The translations under genes and the position numbers were made by a program. A stretch of 32,360 nt of DNA from Candidatus Atribacteria bacterium (GTDB taxonomy: Bacteria; Atribacterota; Phoenicimicrobiia; Phoenicimicrobiales; Stramentimicrobiaceae), in NCBI GenBank assembly GCA_018402425.1, contig JAGYIZ010000021.1, positions 1 to 32,360 of the forward strand, read 5' to 3'. The notes under the pieces are model-generated. The model did not search any database. It was not told the origin of the DNA and was given only the letters and a program-made list of their open reading frames with translations. Of this stretch, positions 16,517 through 25,919 are shown piece after piece; the first letter of the stretch is position 1, and every line of letters starts with the position of its first letter.

Positions 16517-17500
16517 TTAGAGAAAATTTTGTCTGTTTCGTTCCAAAACCTCTGGGTTAAATAAATTAAAGACAACTTTCCCTTGTAATACATCTACTAC
16601 AGCTTGCGCTGTTCTCTTTTTTAATTCTTCAAAAGAAGACTCTGAATAAAATGCTGCATGGGGAGTAAGAATCAAATTTTCCAGTTGAGGAGTTTCAGAC
16701 CAATCAGGAGGTTCATTTTCTAAAACATCCAATGCTGCACCTTTTATCTCTTTATTATTTAATGCTTCAAACAAGGCTTCTTGATCAACAATTCCACCTC
16801 GTGCAGTATTGATTAAATAAGCTGATTTTTTCATTTGTTTGAATATCTTCTGATTAAAAATTTGTTTGGTTTCCTCCTTTAGAGGGGTGTGTATAGTTAT
16901 ATAGTCTGATTTTTCTATTAATTCTTGAAAGTCTATTATCCTTACTCCCTCGATTACATTGTTAACATAAGGGTCATAGGCTAATATTTTAACATTGAAA
17001 TTTTTCAGTTTTTTTGCAACAGCTGACCCTATCCTCCCTAATCCAAGAATGCCGATTGTCTGTTCGGATAAACGAAAAATAGGGTTTGCTATCATGACAT
17101 CCCAATCTTTTTTTCTCGTGCTACGATCAAATAAAGATATCTGTCTGGCAAAATTCATTATCATGGCAATGGCATGATTGGATACTTCCTCTATACAATA
17201 ATCCGGAACATAGGCAACCATAATGCCCTTTTCTGTTGCTGCTTTTATATCAATATTATCTACACCAACTCCATAGCGGGAAATAACTTGGCATTTTTCC
17301 AAAGCATTAATTACCTTAGCGCTAAAGGGAGCATATTGACATATAATACCATCAGCATCTTTAGCTAATCTAATAAGTTCATCTTCAGTTTTACATTGAC
17401 CCTTGATAATTTCTGAATCAATTTGTTCTAATTGTTTTAGTTCGATATCAATTGAAGGATAATCATAGTCAGCAAAAACTACTTTGAATTGATGATTCAT
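16517..17500 (-). CDS. D-2-hydroxyacid dehydrogenase (CtBP/phosphoglycerate dehydrogenase-like)
   Basis: A 327-residue NAD-dependent dehydrogenase. It shows the substrate-domain motif SRYGVGVDNIDI, Rossmann motif GILGLGRIGSAV, INTARGGIVDQEAL with the catalytic Arg, DVLENEP with the Glu and TPHAAFYS with the His. The family interconverts D-2-hydroxy acids and 2-keto acids. The ATG at 17500 is preferred because TGAGGAG lies about 9 bases before it; an in-frame GTG at 17509 touches the ribosome binding site. Resemblance to C-terminal-binding-protein-like bacterial homologues is seen in YVPDYCIEEVSNHAIAM. It lies just downstream of a broken alcohol dehydrogenase and probably reduces a keto acid made by the local pathway. 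Confidence 0.92.
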   Translation of the reverse strand: MNHQFKVVFADYDYPSIDIELKQLEQIDSEIIKGQCKTEDELIRLAKDADGIICQYAPFSAKVINALEKCQVISRYGVGVDNIDIKAATEKGIMVAYVPDYCIEEVSNHAIAMIMNFARQISLFDRSTRKKDWDVMIANPIFRLSEQTIGILGLGRIGSAVAKKLKNFNVKILAYDPYVNNVIEGVRIIDFQELIEKSDYITIHTPLKEETKQIFNQKIFKQMKKSAYLINTARGGIVDQEALFEALNNKEIKGAALDVLENEPPDWSETPQLENLILTPHAAFYSESSFEELKKRTAQAVVDVLQGKVVFNLFNPEVLERNRQNFL

Positions 17501-17560
17501 TTTACACACTCCTCATTTTCTTATCTAAATAACTTTAGTTAAAAATTATAATGCTAAATC

Positions 17561-18575
17561 TTATTCATTCTTAACTAATATTTTCATCACAGAAGCATTC
17601 CCTTTTGCTAAGCTTTCGAATTTTTTTTGAAGATTATCATAACCTATTACTTTGGAAACAAAGTTTCGAAATAGATCAGGGTACTTATTTAATAATTGAA
17701 TGGCTATCTCAAATGCATTTTGATCATAAACATGTATTCCTATAATATTTAATTCATTAAAGAATAATTTCCAAAAATCAACAGCAATAGGTCCGGTAGC
17801 AGCTCCAACTGCTACAATCTTTCCATCTGGCCTTACTATTTCGGTAATATAATCATAAGTAGATTGTACCCCTACTGCTTCAAAAACAATATCCGCACCT
17901 TCTTTCCTGATAAGCTTTTCCACTTTTGCAATTGTCTCATCTCTAGAGCTTGCAGTACTTAAGCCCATTTTTTGTGCAAATTCAATACGTTCAGGGGCAA
18001 TTTCAGGAAAGAATAACCCGGAGCAGCACCACTTAATTTACAAATTTATTTAACCAATTGTCAATTAGTCCTCCCCATCCCACAACAACCTTGTCACCCA
18101 CTGAAAGCTGAGCTTTTTTACGGCATGAACTGCTACTGCAACGGGTTCAACTAAAGCCATAATCTCCATGAATAATGAATTAGGTATCTTAATAATTCTA
18201 TTAATATCAGCTTTTGTATACTCAGCAAACCTCATCCCTATCAATGCCGATAAGGTTTAAATTTGGACATAAATGTATTTTTCCTTCCTGACAAACCAGA
18301 CAATGGCCGCATGGCAAGAGTGGATTAACAACTGCTTGATCACCCACTTTTAAATCTGTTTGTTCAGCATCAATTTTTCATGTACCAGAAAATTCATGAC
18401 CCATTACCAGGGGCGCCTGAGCTCTAGGATGTTTTCCTTTAAAAATATGCACGTCAGTACCACAGATGCCGGCATAATAATTTTAATCAACGCTTCACCT
18501 TTTTGAATTTTGGAGTTTTTCGATTTCTTTTACTTCCAATCTTGTTTGGACAGCTGGAGATAGGGCAGCTTTCAT
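17561..18575 (-). pseudogene. Zinc-dependent medium-chain alcohol/polyol dehydrogenase, 5' half frameshifted
   Basis: The last 135 residues (17561-17968) are open and read as the C-terminal half of a zinc MDR enzyme (GADIVFEAVGVQSTYDYI, IVAVGAATG). Upstream, to ATG 18575 (AAGGAGAT before it), are MKAALSPAVQTRLEVKEIEK, YAGICGTDVHIFKGKHPRAQ, PLVMGHEFSGT, DLKVGDQAVVNPLLPCGHC, GKIHLCPNLNLIGID and MALVEPVAVAVHAVKK in shifting frames. The zinc ligands (Cys of CGTD, His-Glu of GHE and the structural Cys cluster) are recognisable. The nucleotide-binding glycines are garbled (GWGGLIDNW where VGAGPIG is expected). It is a sorbitol/threonine-dehydrogenase-like enzyme. Damage is limited to about 18.0-18.5 kb. 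Confidence 0.88.
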
Positions 18576-18819
18576 TTTATCTCCTTTATTATGAATATAA
18601 ATATTCTAAATTAAAAAATATTACTTATTTTTGCCAACTTTTCTTATCAATATTAATTGAACTCAATTTTATAGCAATTATACTTAAAAACAAATTACAA
18701 TAACTTTTAATTAATAGTTTTGGGCTATGGCTAAAAATTCAAATATCACTATTAAATTTTCTGTAAAAATTTATTGTAGCAAGTTTTCTTGATAGGGATG
18801 ATAATATATTATTATGATA

Positions 18820-20136
18820 TTATGTTCTGATATGGTAGATAATATTTCTATAATGTCTTCTAAGAATTGTCAAAATTTTAAAAACTGCCCAACTTGCAAC
18901 TAGCAGGCTGATAGTCAAAAATAAAAAATAGAACCGATAAGATTGCACATTCCTATGCAGGATATCCGGTCCTCCGAATAGATCAAAGAGAAGTCCGCTG
19001 AAAGATTGATAGAGAGCAGTCACAATAAAAGGAGTTACATTAAGTGCACCCAATGCTGTTCCATAATTTTTCTTCGGTAAAACCAAGGCATATATTTTTA
19101 GCAAATAAGGAGTTGCACCATGGGCAATGCCAATGGCAAATAATAGTGAGGGTAAGAATGTTGGCTGAATATTTCCTGTATATATAGTCAGGAATAAATA
19201 AATACTGGTAATAATTACTGTACTACAAAAATAAATATATTTACCATAAATAGTATCACTTAATTTGCTAAAGAATAGTAGACCAATCACAAATCCTGTC
19301 GGAATCAAGGTTGCTAAAGATGAGGCAGATGATTTGCTCACCTGATAGACATCTATCAGATAGGGAACCACCCAAAGTCCCTGAAAAGAAAGCATCGCTG
19401 CATAAACAATTGTTGAGATCAAACAATACTTGATAACAGGAATTTGTAGCACTTCTCTGACAATAGAAAACCATCCTTTTTTCTCTTCCTCTTTACTATC
19501 GCTTAGATGATTACTTCCTTCGGAATAAGAGTTATTATCCCTCACGGTAAGCCAGATTAAAATCCCTATTGCAATAGAGATAAAACCAATAAAAATTAGG
19601 GCTCCTTTCCAACCTAAAAAACTAATCAGATTAGCCAGAGGAGCTGCTGCCAATACAGAGCCAAGGTTACCTATAAATTGTAATATTAAAAGCAGAAATC
19701 CTCTTTTTTCAAAAGCAAAGTACTTGTTAATAATCCAGTTAGTCGGTATGAAAATACCGGCACATCCGGCACCGATTAAAAATCTTCCCAGATAGATAAA
19801 AATAATACTGGGAGCATAAGCAAATAGAAAAGTTCCCAAAGAAATAGTAAGAATAGACAGGGTTAACATTCTTCTTGGTTTTAATTTATCAACCAAGACA
19901 CCTACAATTGGTTGGGAAAAGGAATAGACATAAAAATAGATGCCTGACATAAAACCTAAGGTACTGCCGGATACTTGAAATGTTTCTATGATATAAGGAG
20001 CCAGTACGGCAGCATTGACCCTATGAAAGATAGTAAACATAAAGGCAATGGCTCCTAAAATATAGGCAAACCAACGAAACGAATATTTGCTATTTTTTAG
20101 ATGGTTATATTTGGCTGTCAAAATTCCTAAATTCAT
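18820..20136 (-). CDS. Major facilitator superfamily transporter
   Basis: A 438-residue membrane protein with 12 predicted hydrophobic segments in two halves joined by a charged loop (around residues 205-220, EGSNHLSDSKEEEKKGW). The motif after helix 2, GVLVDKLKPRRM (79-90), is MFS motif A. The profile resembles anion:cation or organophosphate/sugar-acid symporters, but no specific substrate residue is clear. The neighbours (dehydrogenases, HADHs) suggest a carboxylate or sugar acid. The ribosome binding site (AGAAGAA) is weak. Unlike the TRAP transporter of this cluster, it is intact and could be the working uptake route. Confidence 0.88.
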   Translation of the reverse strand: MNLGILTAKYNHLKNSKYSFRWFAYILGAIAFMFTIFHRVNAAVLAPYIIETFQVSGSTLGFMSGIYFYVYSFSQPIVGVLVDKLKPRRMLTLSILTISLGTFLFAYAPSIIFIYLGRFLIGAGCAGIFIPTNWIINKYFAFEKRGFLLLILQFIGNLGSVLAAAPLANLISFLGWKGALIFIGFISIAIGILIWLTVRDNNSYSEGSNHLSDSKEEEKKGWFSIVREVLQIPVIKYCLISTIVYAAMLSFQGLWVVPYLIDVYQVSKSSASSLATLIPTGFVIGLLFFSKLSDTIYGKYIYFCSTVIITSIYLFLTIYTGNIQPTFLPSLLFAIGIAHGATPYLLKIYALVLPKKNYGTALGALNVTPFIVTALYQSFSGLLFDLFGGPDILHRNVQSYRFYFLFLTISLLVASWAVFKILTILRRHYRNIIYHIRT

Positions 20137-20193
20137 AGTTCTTCTTTCTCTAAATTATTAATCATTTCTTATCTTTATTATATTAATGAATCG

Positions 20194-20239
20194 GGCAACA
20201 AAATATACCTTGCTGAGAACAAGGTATATTTTTGTTGCC
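20194..20239. terminator. Long hairpin between hydroxyacid dehydrogenase and MFS gene
   Basis: The arms GGCAACAAAATATACCTTG and CAAGGTATATTTTTGTTGCC pair over 19 bp with one extra T, loop of seven bases. It is a very strong stem, 90 bases after the stop of the dehydrogenase gene at 20330. There is no trailing U-run outside the stem on either strand, so termination is inferred from position and stability. An operator or mRNA-protecting role is also possible. Confidence 0.55.
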
Positions 20240-20329
20240 AAAAAAGAAACGGTGAATTAATGAAAGCAAATCAGTAGCATGGAATAATTATGATAAAATA
20301 TTGCTATTAACTTTCTACCTAAAATATGT

Positions 20330-21382
20330 TTAAATAATTCCATTTCTAACAAATTGTAATTTTCCCCCTTTTAAGAAACGTTCAATTTCTTCTCCTAATA
20401 TTTCAAAAGGAGCAGTCATTGAATCTAAAGAATGACCAGCTAAATGTGGTGTTAAGGTAACATTTTCTAAATCAAAGAATGGATAATCTTTTGGTAAAGG
20501 TTCTTTTTCATAAACATCAATTGCAGCTCCTCCAATTTTTCGATCTTTCAACGCCTGGTATAAAGCATCGCTGTCTACAAGTCCTTCCCGAGCTGTATTG
20601 ATTAAATAGGCAGTAGGTTTCATCAGCGATAACTCCCGTGGACCTATAATACTTTTATCTCCCTTGTTATAACGGTAATGCAATGATACAAAATCAGATT
20701 TTTCCAGAAGCGTATCCAGATCTACAGTTTCACATCCGGCTTTTTTTATGGTACCTTCCGGAATATAGGGATCATAAACTAAAATATTGACCTCAAATCC
20801 ACTTAATTTTTTCGCTACCCGACTGCCTATCTGTCCAAATCCAACTAATCCTATAGTCTTCCCTTTAAGATTGTAAAGAAAATCCTTGTTTGCAAACCTC
20901 TGTTTCCACAACCCTTTTCTTAATGCAATTGAGGACCGAACAATATTTTTACTTTCACAAATCATTAATCCAACTGTAAAATCAGCAACTGCATCTGCAC
21001 TTCTCCCAGGAGAATTGCTGACCGGAATTCCTCTTTTACTTGCAGCAGGAAGATCAACGTTTTCCCATCCACCTCTTAAAACGCCTATAAGTTCAAGATC
21101 TTTAGCAGCATTAATAATTGAAGAAGGGATAATTGTAAAATGGACAACCAGAATGTTTATATCCTTTATTATATCAGTTAAACCAGATTGGGCTAATTCC
21201 TCAGATGGGCCATGGACTTCCATTTGTAACATTCTTTCCTGAAATTCTCCTTCTGATTCATCTGGTCTGTCTGGGAAGGTAACAAATTCTATATTGTATC
21301 TGTTTAACCATTCTAGACGATTTATCATCTCCTGAGCAGTAAAGTTTCTATCATTCACCAAAAGTACTTTTCTTTTCTTCAT
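20330..21382 (-). CDS. D-isomer 2-hydroxyacid dehydrogenase, second paralogue
   Basis: A 350-residue NAD-dependent dehydrogenase with IGVLRGGWENVDLPAA, Rossmann motif GLVGFGQIGSRVAKKL, INTAREGLVDSDAL (catalytic Arg), DVYEKEPLP (Glu) and TPHLAGHS (His). It differs clearly from the paralogue at 16517-17500 in its longer N-terminus and in LRGGWENVD in place of SRYGVGVDN, so the substrate is likely different. Relatives are annotated as phosphoglycerate or 2-hydroxyacid dehydrogenases acting on sugar-derived keto acids. The ribosome binding site is AAGGGA. A long hairpin follows it, and it is divergent from the aldo/keto reductase. Confidence 0.92.
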   Translation of the reverse strand: MKKRKVLLVNDRNFTAQEMINRLEWLNRYNIEFVTFPDRPDESEGEFQERMLQMEVHGPSEELAQSGLTDIIKDINILVVHFTIIPSSIINAAKDLELIGVLRGGWENVDLPAASKRGIPVSNSPGRSADAVADFTVGLMICESKNIVRSSIALRKGLWKQRFANKDFLYNLKGKTIGLVGFGQIGSRVAKKLSGFEVNILVYDPYIPEGTIKKAGCETVDLDTLLEKSDFVSLHYRYNKGDKSIIGPRELSLMKPTAYLINTAREGLVDSDALYQALKDRKIGGAAIDVYEKEPLPKDYPFFDLENVTLTPHLAGHSLDSMTAPFEILGEEIERFLKGGKLQFVRNGII

Positions 21383-21511
21383 AAATTTATTCCCTTTATA
21401 ATATAATCTTTATTCTTTATATAATATCAATCCAACGCGAGCAGACAAAACAACAAAATACCTTATTAGAAATTTAATTATTCCATAAGAAATTAGTTCT
21501 GTCAAAACTGC

Positions 21512-21540
21512 TTTACAACTTTTACTTCTTTTGTTAGAAT
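21512..21540 (+). promoter_or_regulatory. Promoter for aldo/keto reductase gene
   Basis: TTTACA at 21512-21517 and TAGAAT at 21535-21540 are separated by exactly 17 bases, a good sigma-70 arrangement, about 40 bases before the TTG start. Confidence 0.5.
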
Positions 21541-21582
21541 CATCATTAATTAAAACTATGCCATAAAGAGGAGTTGATTTAT

Positions 21583-22404
21583 TTGAATTCAATTACATTA
21601 AACAATAAAACAGATATACCCATTCTTGGTTTGGGTACCTGGCGATTATCCGGAGATGAAACAATAAATGTTGTAAAAAAAGCATTAAAAATAGGCTATA
21701 ACCACATTGATACTGCCGAAATGTATGGGAATGAAAAGGAAATAGGAGATGCCATCAAAGATGCAGACAGAGCCAAATTATTCCTTACTTCTAAGGTCTG
21801 GTATGATAATCTTCATTATCAGGATGTAATTTCAGCCTGCAAAGAATCACTCAAAAAGCTGGGGACAAATTATCTTGATCTGTATCTTATCCATTGGCCC
21901 AATCCTTCTATCGACATGAAAGAAACTTTTCAGGCATTAAAAGAACTTTATTCGGAAGGAACAGTAAAAGCAGTAGGTGTAAGTAATTTTACCATCAAAA
22001 ATCTTAAGCTGGCCCTAGATGTTTGTCAATCAATATCACTGCCGATTACTGTAAATCAAGTGGAATTTCATCCTTTTCTCTATCAAGAATCTTTGTTAAA
22101 TTTTTGTCGTAAAAACAATGTATTTCTTACTGCTTATCGTCCTATTGCCAAGGGTTTAGTTAATGACAATTTAATTATCAGACAAATTGCCCAAAAATAT
22201 CAGAAAAGTCCAGCCCAGATTACTCTAAGATGGCTTACTCAACTGGATATTATTACTATTCCAAAAGCTAGTTCAGAGGAACATCTAACAGAGAATATAA
22301 ATATATTTGATTTTGAATTAGAAAAATCAGACATGGAAAAGATGAAAAAAGTAAATCAGAATAATAGAATGGTCTATAAAGAAATTGCAAATTTCGATGA
22401 TTAA
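21583..22404 (+). CDS. Aldo/keto reductase (AKR family, xylose/2,5-diketogluconate reductase-like)
   Basis: A 273-residue NADPH-dependent oxidoreductase. The catalytic tetrad is visible: Asp43 and Tyr48 in HIDTAEMYGNE, Lys71 in LTSKVW and His104 in YLIHWPNPS. VGVSNFTIKNL and the C-terminal PKASSEEHLTEN cofactor loop also fit. The TTG at 21583 is chosen since AGAGGAG lies 10 bases before it; an upstream TTG at 21574 almost touches the ribosome binding site. It reduces aldehydes or ketones, possibly a sugar. It is the first plus-strand gene of the window and is divergent from the hydroxyacid dehydrogenase. Confidence 0.93.
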   Translation: MNSITLNNKTDIPILGLGTWRLSGDETINVVKKALKIGYNHIDTAEMYGNEKEIGDAIKDADRAKLFLTSKVWYDNLHYQDVISACKESLKKLGTNYLDLYLIHWPNPSIDMKETFQALKELYSEGTVKAVGVSNFTIKNLKLALDVCQSISLPITVNQVEFHPFLYQESLLNFCRKNNVFLTAYRPIAKGLVNDNLIIRQIAQKYQKSPAQITLRWLTQLDIITIPKASSEEHLTENINIFDFELEKSDMEKMKKVNQNNRMVYKEIANFDD

Positions 22405-22457
22405 TTTTTATTTAGTTGGCTAAATTATTATTTTCTGATTATTCTTCTCATTTAGAC

Positions 22458-23369
22458 CTATCCCTGATGCAATCCCAGCCGAATTTTAATAAAATCAAAG
22501 ATGGCATCAGGGATACTAACATCACAGCAGCTTTCTATTCCCTTGAATCCGGGTGATGAATTGGCTTCACATACCTTAAAATTTTCTCCATCAAACAATA
22601 AATCAATACCGGCAATGTCTAAATTCAATACTCTGGCACTCTCAGTAGCTAGCCATTCAATCTCAGGATTAACTGAGAATGATTTTACTTCACCACCCCT
22701 GGAAAAATTTGCTTTAAAATTACCATCCTTTGAAATTCTCTCCATACAGGCAATGACCCTGCTGCCGACAATAAAAACTCTCAAGTCTCTTCCTTTGCTT
22801 GTTTTAATAAATTCCTGAATAATGAAATTAGCTTGCGTTTTAGCAGTATCAATTAATTGCATCAGGTCTTCCAGGTGACCCTTAGTTTCACACAAAAAAA
22901 CACCACTTCCCTGGGACCCTGATATTGTCTTAACTACGATGGGGAACCCCAGAGTCTCTTCAATTAATTGAATATTCAGGGGATACCTCGCTAACATCGT
23001 CCGGGGAACCGGAAAGTTATTGGCAGCTAATATTTGTTGAGTATACAATTTATCCTTGACTGTTTCAATGCTCTCTGATGAGTTAAAAGTATGAACACCC
23101 AGTCTTTCCAGGTGTCGAATAACTGCCAGGGAAAAATAAGGAGTACTGGCTCCCTGTCTGGGTAATAAGAATTGTGGTAGTTTTGTATAATGATTATCAA
23201 CAATCACGCTTTTGTTATCTTCTCTATTGACCAATAAATCAAACTGTTCCGGACATAATATCTTTAAGCTTATCTCTCTTTGTTGAGCTACTTCCAGAAA
23301 TCGATTCATTTCATACTTGTCAGATGATATTTCACTTTGCTTCTGCTTATAGAGAATCCAACCTTCCAT
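22458..23369 (-). CDS. RimK-like ATP-grasp ligase
   Basis: A 303-residue ATP-grasp protein of the RimK/LysX/MptN group: LPRQGASTPYFSL, VKDKLYTQQILAANNFPVPR, FPIVVKTISGSQGSGVFLCE (ATP-binding Lys and Gly loop), FIIQEFI, GRDLRVFIVG, and Mg-binding GIDLLFDGENFKVCEANSSP. Such enzymes attach amino acids (often glutamate) to a protein, cofactor or peptide carboxyl. No carrier protein or partner is adjacent, so the acceptor is unknown. AGGAGAAG lies before ATG 23369. It is convergent with the aldo/keto reductase. Confidence 0.9.
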   Translation of the reverse strand: MEGWILYKQKQSEISSDKYEMNRFLEVAQQREISLKILCPEQFDLLVNREDNKSVIVDNHYTKLPQFLLPRQGASTPYFSLAVIRHLERLGVHTFNSSESIETVKDKLYTQQILAANNFPVPRTMLARYPLNIQLIEETLGFPIVVKTISGSQGSGVFLCETKGHLEDLMQLIDTAKTQANFIIQEFIKTSKGRDLRVFIVGSRVIACMERISKDGNFKANFSRGGEVKSFSVNPEIEWLATESARVLNLDIAGIDLLFDGENFKVCEANSSPGFKGIESCCDVSIPDAIFDFIKIRLGLHQG

Positions 23370-23493
23370 TATATTCTTCTCCTATTTTTTATTAATTTAG
23401 TAATCTACATCTTATCAGGAAAAACATTTTCAATTATATTCTACTATTTTTTGGAATTTTAATCATTAATAAATTGCGTATATACCATAAAAC

Positions 23494-23521
23494 TTGATTA
23501 ACTATCTCTATCTGATAAAAT
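23494..23521 (+). promoter_or_regulatory. Candidate promoter for mscS homologue
   Basis: TTGATT (23494-23499), 16-base spacer, TAAAAT (23516-23521), about 20 bases before the AAGGAGG site of the channel gene. Confidence 0.4.
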
Positions 23522-23552
23522 AAAGTTGAAGAAAGACCTAAGGAGGAATGAT

Positions 23553-24425
23553 ATGGAACAGGCAATACTAAAATTATCTCAACTATGGCAGCAATTACTT
23601 GAACCTGAAAGGTTACAAGAATTGCTTGCTATTATTATCACTGTAATTGTTGTTTGGATCATCAGCAAAATAATACTGAGAGCTAGTAAAAGATTAATAG
23701 AAAAGGTCCTGATACCCCACGAAAGTGCCATTAACTACCAACAAAAACTATCCCGTGCGAATACTCTTATTCCATTTTTTTATACAATATTAAAATTTAT
23801 CGTTCTTTTTATAGCTATTACTATCGTCCTGAAAAAAATAGAAATAGATACCACCCCAATCATTGCCAGTGCCGGAGTACTTGGCCTGGCCATCGGTTTT
23901 GGTGCCCAGGCAATTGTTAAAGACTTTATTTCAGGTATATTTATTCTACTTGATGGAACAATCTCAGTCGGAGATGTGATTACTACTGACTCTCATACCG
24001 GTACAGTTGAATCAATGAATTTAAGACATATCCAGCTGCGTAAATTTTCCGGTGAGCTTTGGACAATTCGCAACGGACAGATTGGAAATTTTGGTAATTA
24101 TAATAAAGAATGGACCAGGGCTATGGTTGAAGTTGATATAGCCTATGAACAGGATACTGAAAAAGGAATGAAAGAATTAGAGGCTATTGGACAACAGTGG
24201 GCAGAAAAAAATAAAGATATTATATTGGAACCACCCGTCGTACAGGGAGTTCTCTCATTAGGTGCCTCAGGTATAACCATTCGTCTCATTGCCAAACTAA
24301 AACCAATGATGCATTGGGGAGCCGAAAGAGAATTAAAACTGCTCATTAAAAATCATTTTGATTCTCAAGGAGTTGAAATTCCCTTCAATCGACAGGTGGT
24401 TTACCTCAGAAAAGAAGAAGCCTGA
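23553..24425 (+). CDS. Small-conductance mechanosensitive channel, MscS family
   Basis: A 290-residue inner-membrane channel that opens on membrane tension and releases solutes in osmotic downshock. Three hydrophobic segments lie in the first about 120 residues; the pore helix is the Gly/Ala-rich ASAGVLGLAIGFGAQAIVKD, followed by the beta domain (ISGIFILLDGTISVGDVI). The start is ATG 23553, with AAGGAGG six bases upstream; an upstream in-frame TTG at 23526 has no site of its own. It ends 10 bases from the convergent PEBP gene. Confidence 0.93.
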   Translation: MEQAILKLSQLWQQLLEPERLQELLAIIITVIVVWIISKIILRASKRLIEKVLIPHESAINYQQKLSRANTLIPFFYTILKFIVLFIAITIVLKKIEIDTTPIIASAGVLGLAIGFGAQAIVKDFISGIFILLDGTISVGDVITTDSHTGTVESMNLRHIQLRKFSGELWTIRNGQIGNFGNYNKEWTRAMVEVDIAYEQDTEKGMKELEAIGQQWAEKNKDIILEPPVVQGVLSLGASGITIRLIAKLKPMMHWGAERELKLLIKNHFDSQGVEIPFNRQVVYLRKEEA

Positions 24426-24435
24426 TTTTTCAAAT

Positions 24436-24867
24436 TTATTTCCGTTGATAAAGGCCAATCAATTCAGTTTCCTCTAAAATATGACCATCCATGGCTTTTA
24501 ACAGATCTTTTTTATGGCATCCTTCTTTCAGCTCAAGTTTCTCATCCAGGGCATAGAGTTTAAAGAAATAACGATGTGTCCCGGATGGAGGACAGGGACC
24601 TCCGTATTGCAATTTAGCAAAATCATTAATCCCCTGTGTGCCAGGAACTTCACCCTCTTCAATAACATCTTTTTTAGAAATATTAAACACTACCCAGTGC
24701 ACCCAGGTTCCCATAGGGGCATCCGGATCATCCACAATGAGAGCTAATTTTTTTGCTTCTTCGGGAATATCTTCAATCATCAAAGCAGGGCTGACATCTT
24801 CTCCGTCACAGGTAAATTTTTTAGGGATATACCCTTCGTGTTCAAATTCAAGACTACTTAATTTCAT
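24436..24867 (-). CDS. YbhB/YbcL family PEBP-like protein
   Basis: A 143-residue protein of the phosphatidylethanolamine-binding/Raf-kinase-inhibitor-like family. The signature DDPDAPMGTWVHWVVFNI and the ligand pocket GGPCPPSGTHRYFFKLYALD are both complete. There is no signal peptide, so it is cytoplasmic. The bacterial function is poorly defined. A strong AGGAGG site precedes ATG 24867. It is divergent from the HAD gene across about 250 bases of AT-rich DNA. Confidence 0.95.
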   Translation of the reverse strand: MKLSSLEFEHEGYIPKKFTCDGEDVSPALMIEDIPEEAKKLALIVDDPDAPMGTWVHWVVFNISKKDVIEEGEVPGTQGINDFAKLQYGGPCPPSGTHRYFFKLYALDEKLELKEGCHKKDLLKAMDGHILEETELIGLYQRK

Positions 24868-25121
24868 TTCGATTTCCTCCTATCTCTTTTTTTATCTTTT
24901 TTAAAAACCTTAACTAAATTCAAATTTTAAATCTTATAGTATAGTTTAATTATAAAACAAAATAATTAAAATAGAAAATGGCATCACTAAAAAATAGACA
25001 GATCTGAATCCCTATTTTAAAAAGTTTCTATTTATTGAAATAATCAAACAAAAGGTAATATCTTTTCTGGTAAAACCATAAAAAACTGTTTATAATTATA
25101 TTTTACAGGAGGACACAAATA

Positions 25122-25874
25122 ATGACAAAAACCATACTTTTTGATCTCGATAATACCTTGATTTTATTCGATGAAGCAAAATTTTTTAAGGCATATATTA
25201 AGAAAGTTGCTCCAATAATGTCAGATATTGTATCTCCACATGTATTATGGCAAATGGTTTTAAGTTCTACGAAAGCAGTTCTGCATAATAATGGTGAATT
25301 AACCAATAAAGAAGTCTTTAACCAGACTTTTACCAAAGGGCTTGAAGACCAAACCGAAGAAATCTGGCAACGTTTTATTAAATTCTATAGAAATGAATTT
25401 GACCAATTGAAAACTTTAGTCAATGTAAACAAAGGAGTATCAGAGATATTTTCTTTCCTTTCTGGAAAAAATATCAAAATTGTCATTGCCTCCAACCCTT
25501 TCTGGCCTTCTGTAGCAATGGAAAAGAGAATGGGATGGGCTGGATTGGATAAAAATCAGGTTCATCTGATTACCCATATGGAAAATATGCATTTCTGTAA
25601 ACCACGTTTGGAATATTATCAGGAAATCTGCCATAAAATTAATGAAAAACCAGAGGATTGCCTGATGGTTGGAGATGACCCTGTTAACGATATGGTAGCA
25701 AAAAAACTGGGAATGAGAACTTTTTTAGCCACTGACAGCAGACAATTTAAGAATCAATTGCACGAAATAAGTAAAAAAATAAGGTTCGGTTTTGCCTTTA
25801 AAAAAACCAGAGTTGATCCGGATTATAGCGGCCCATTAATTCAGTTACCAGAAATATTGGCTGCTCTGATATGA
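25122..25874 (+). CDS. HAD-superfamily hydrolase
   Basis: A 250-residue phosphatase-like enzyme. Motif I FDLDNTL carries nucleophile Asp8 and acid Asp10, motif II is VIASNP, motif III a Lys in FCKPRLEYY, and motif IV MVGDDPVNDM. The helical cap between motifs I and II (about residues 15-100) makes it a C1-cap type. The substrate is unknown; it could be a sugar phosphate or nucleotide. AGGAGG is about 9 bases before ATG 25122, with TATAAT at 25091-25096 as a possible -10. It stands alone on the plus strand. Confidence 0.9.
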   Translation: MTKTILFDLDNTLILFDEAKFFKAYIKKVAPIMSDIVSPHVLWQMVLSSTKAVLHNNGELTNKEVFNQTFTKGLEDQTEEIWQRFIKFYRNEFDQLKTLVNVNKGVSEIFSFLSGKNIKIVIASNPFWPSVAMEKRMGWAGLDKNQVHLITHMENMHFCKPRLEYYQEICHKINEKPEDCLMVGDDPVNDMVAKKLGMRTFLATDSRQFKNQLHEISKKIRFGFAFKKTRVDPDYSGPLIQLPEILAALI

Positions 25875-25919
25875 TTTCAATTATTTTTTCCAACATGGAT
25901 AACTTTTAAAAGAAAGTAA

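Noticed and set aside
18503-18703. Small hydrophobic plus-strand protein
   Set aside because: It is opposite the start of the zinc alcohol dehydrogenase and in an AT-rich gap, with no ribosome binding site.
24868-25121. Regulatory RNA in the PEBP-HAD divergent gap
   Set aside because: Only AT-rich sequence and a weak -10 were seen; no stable stem.
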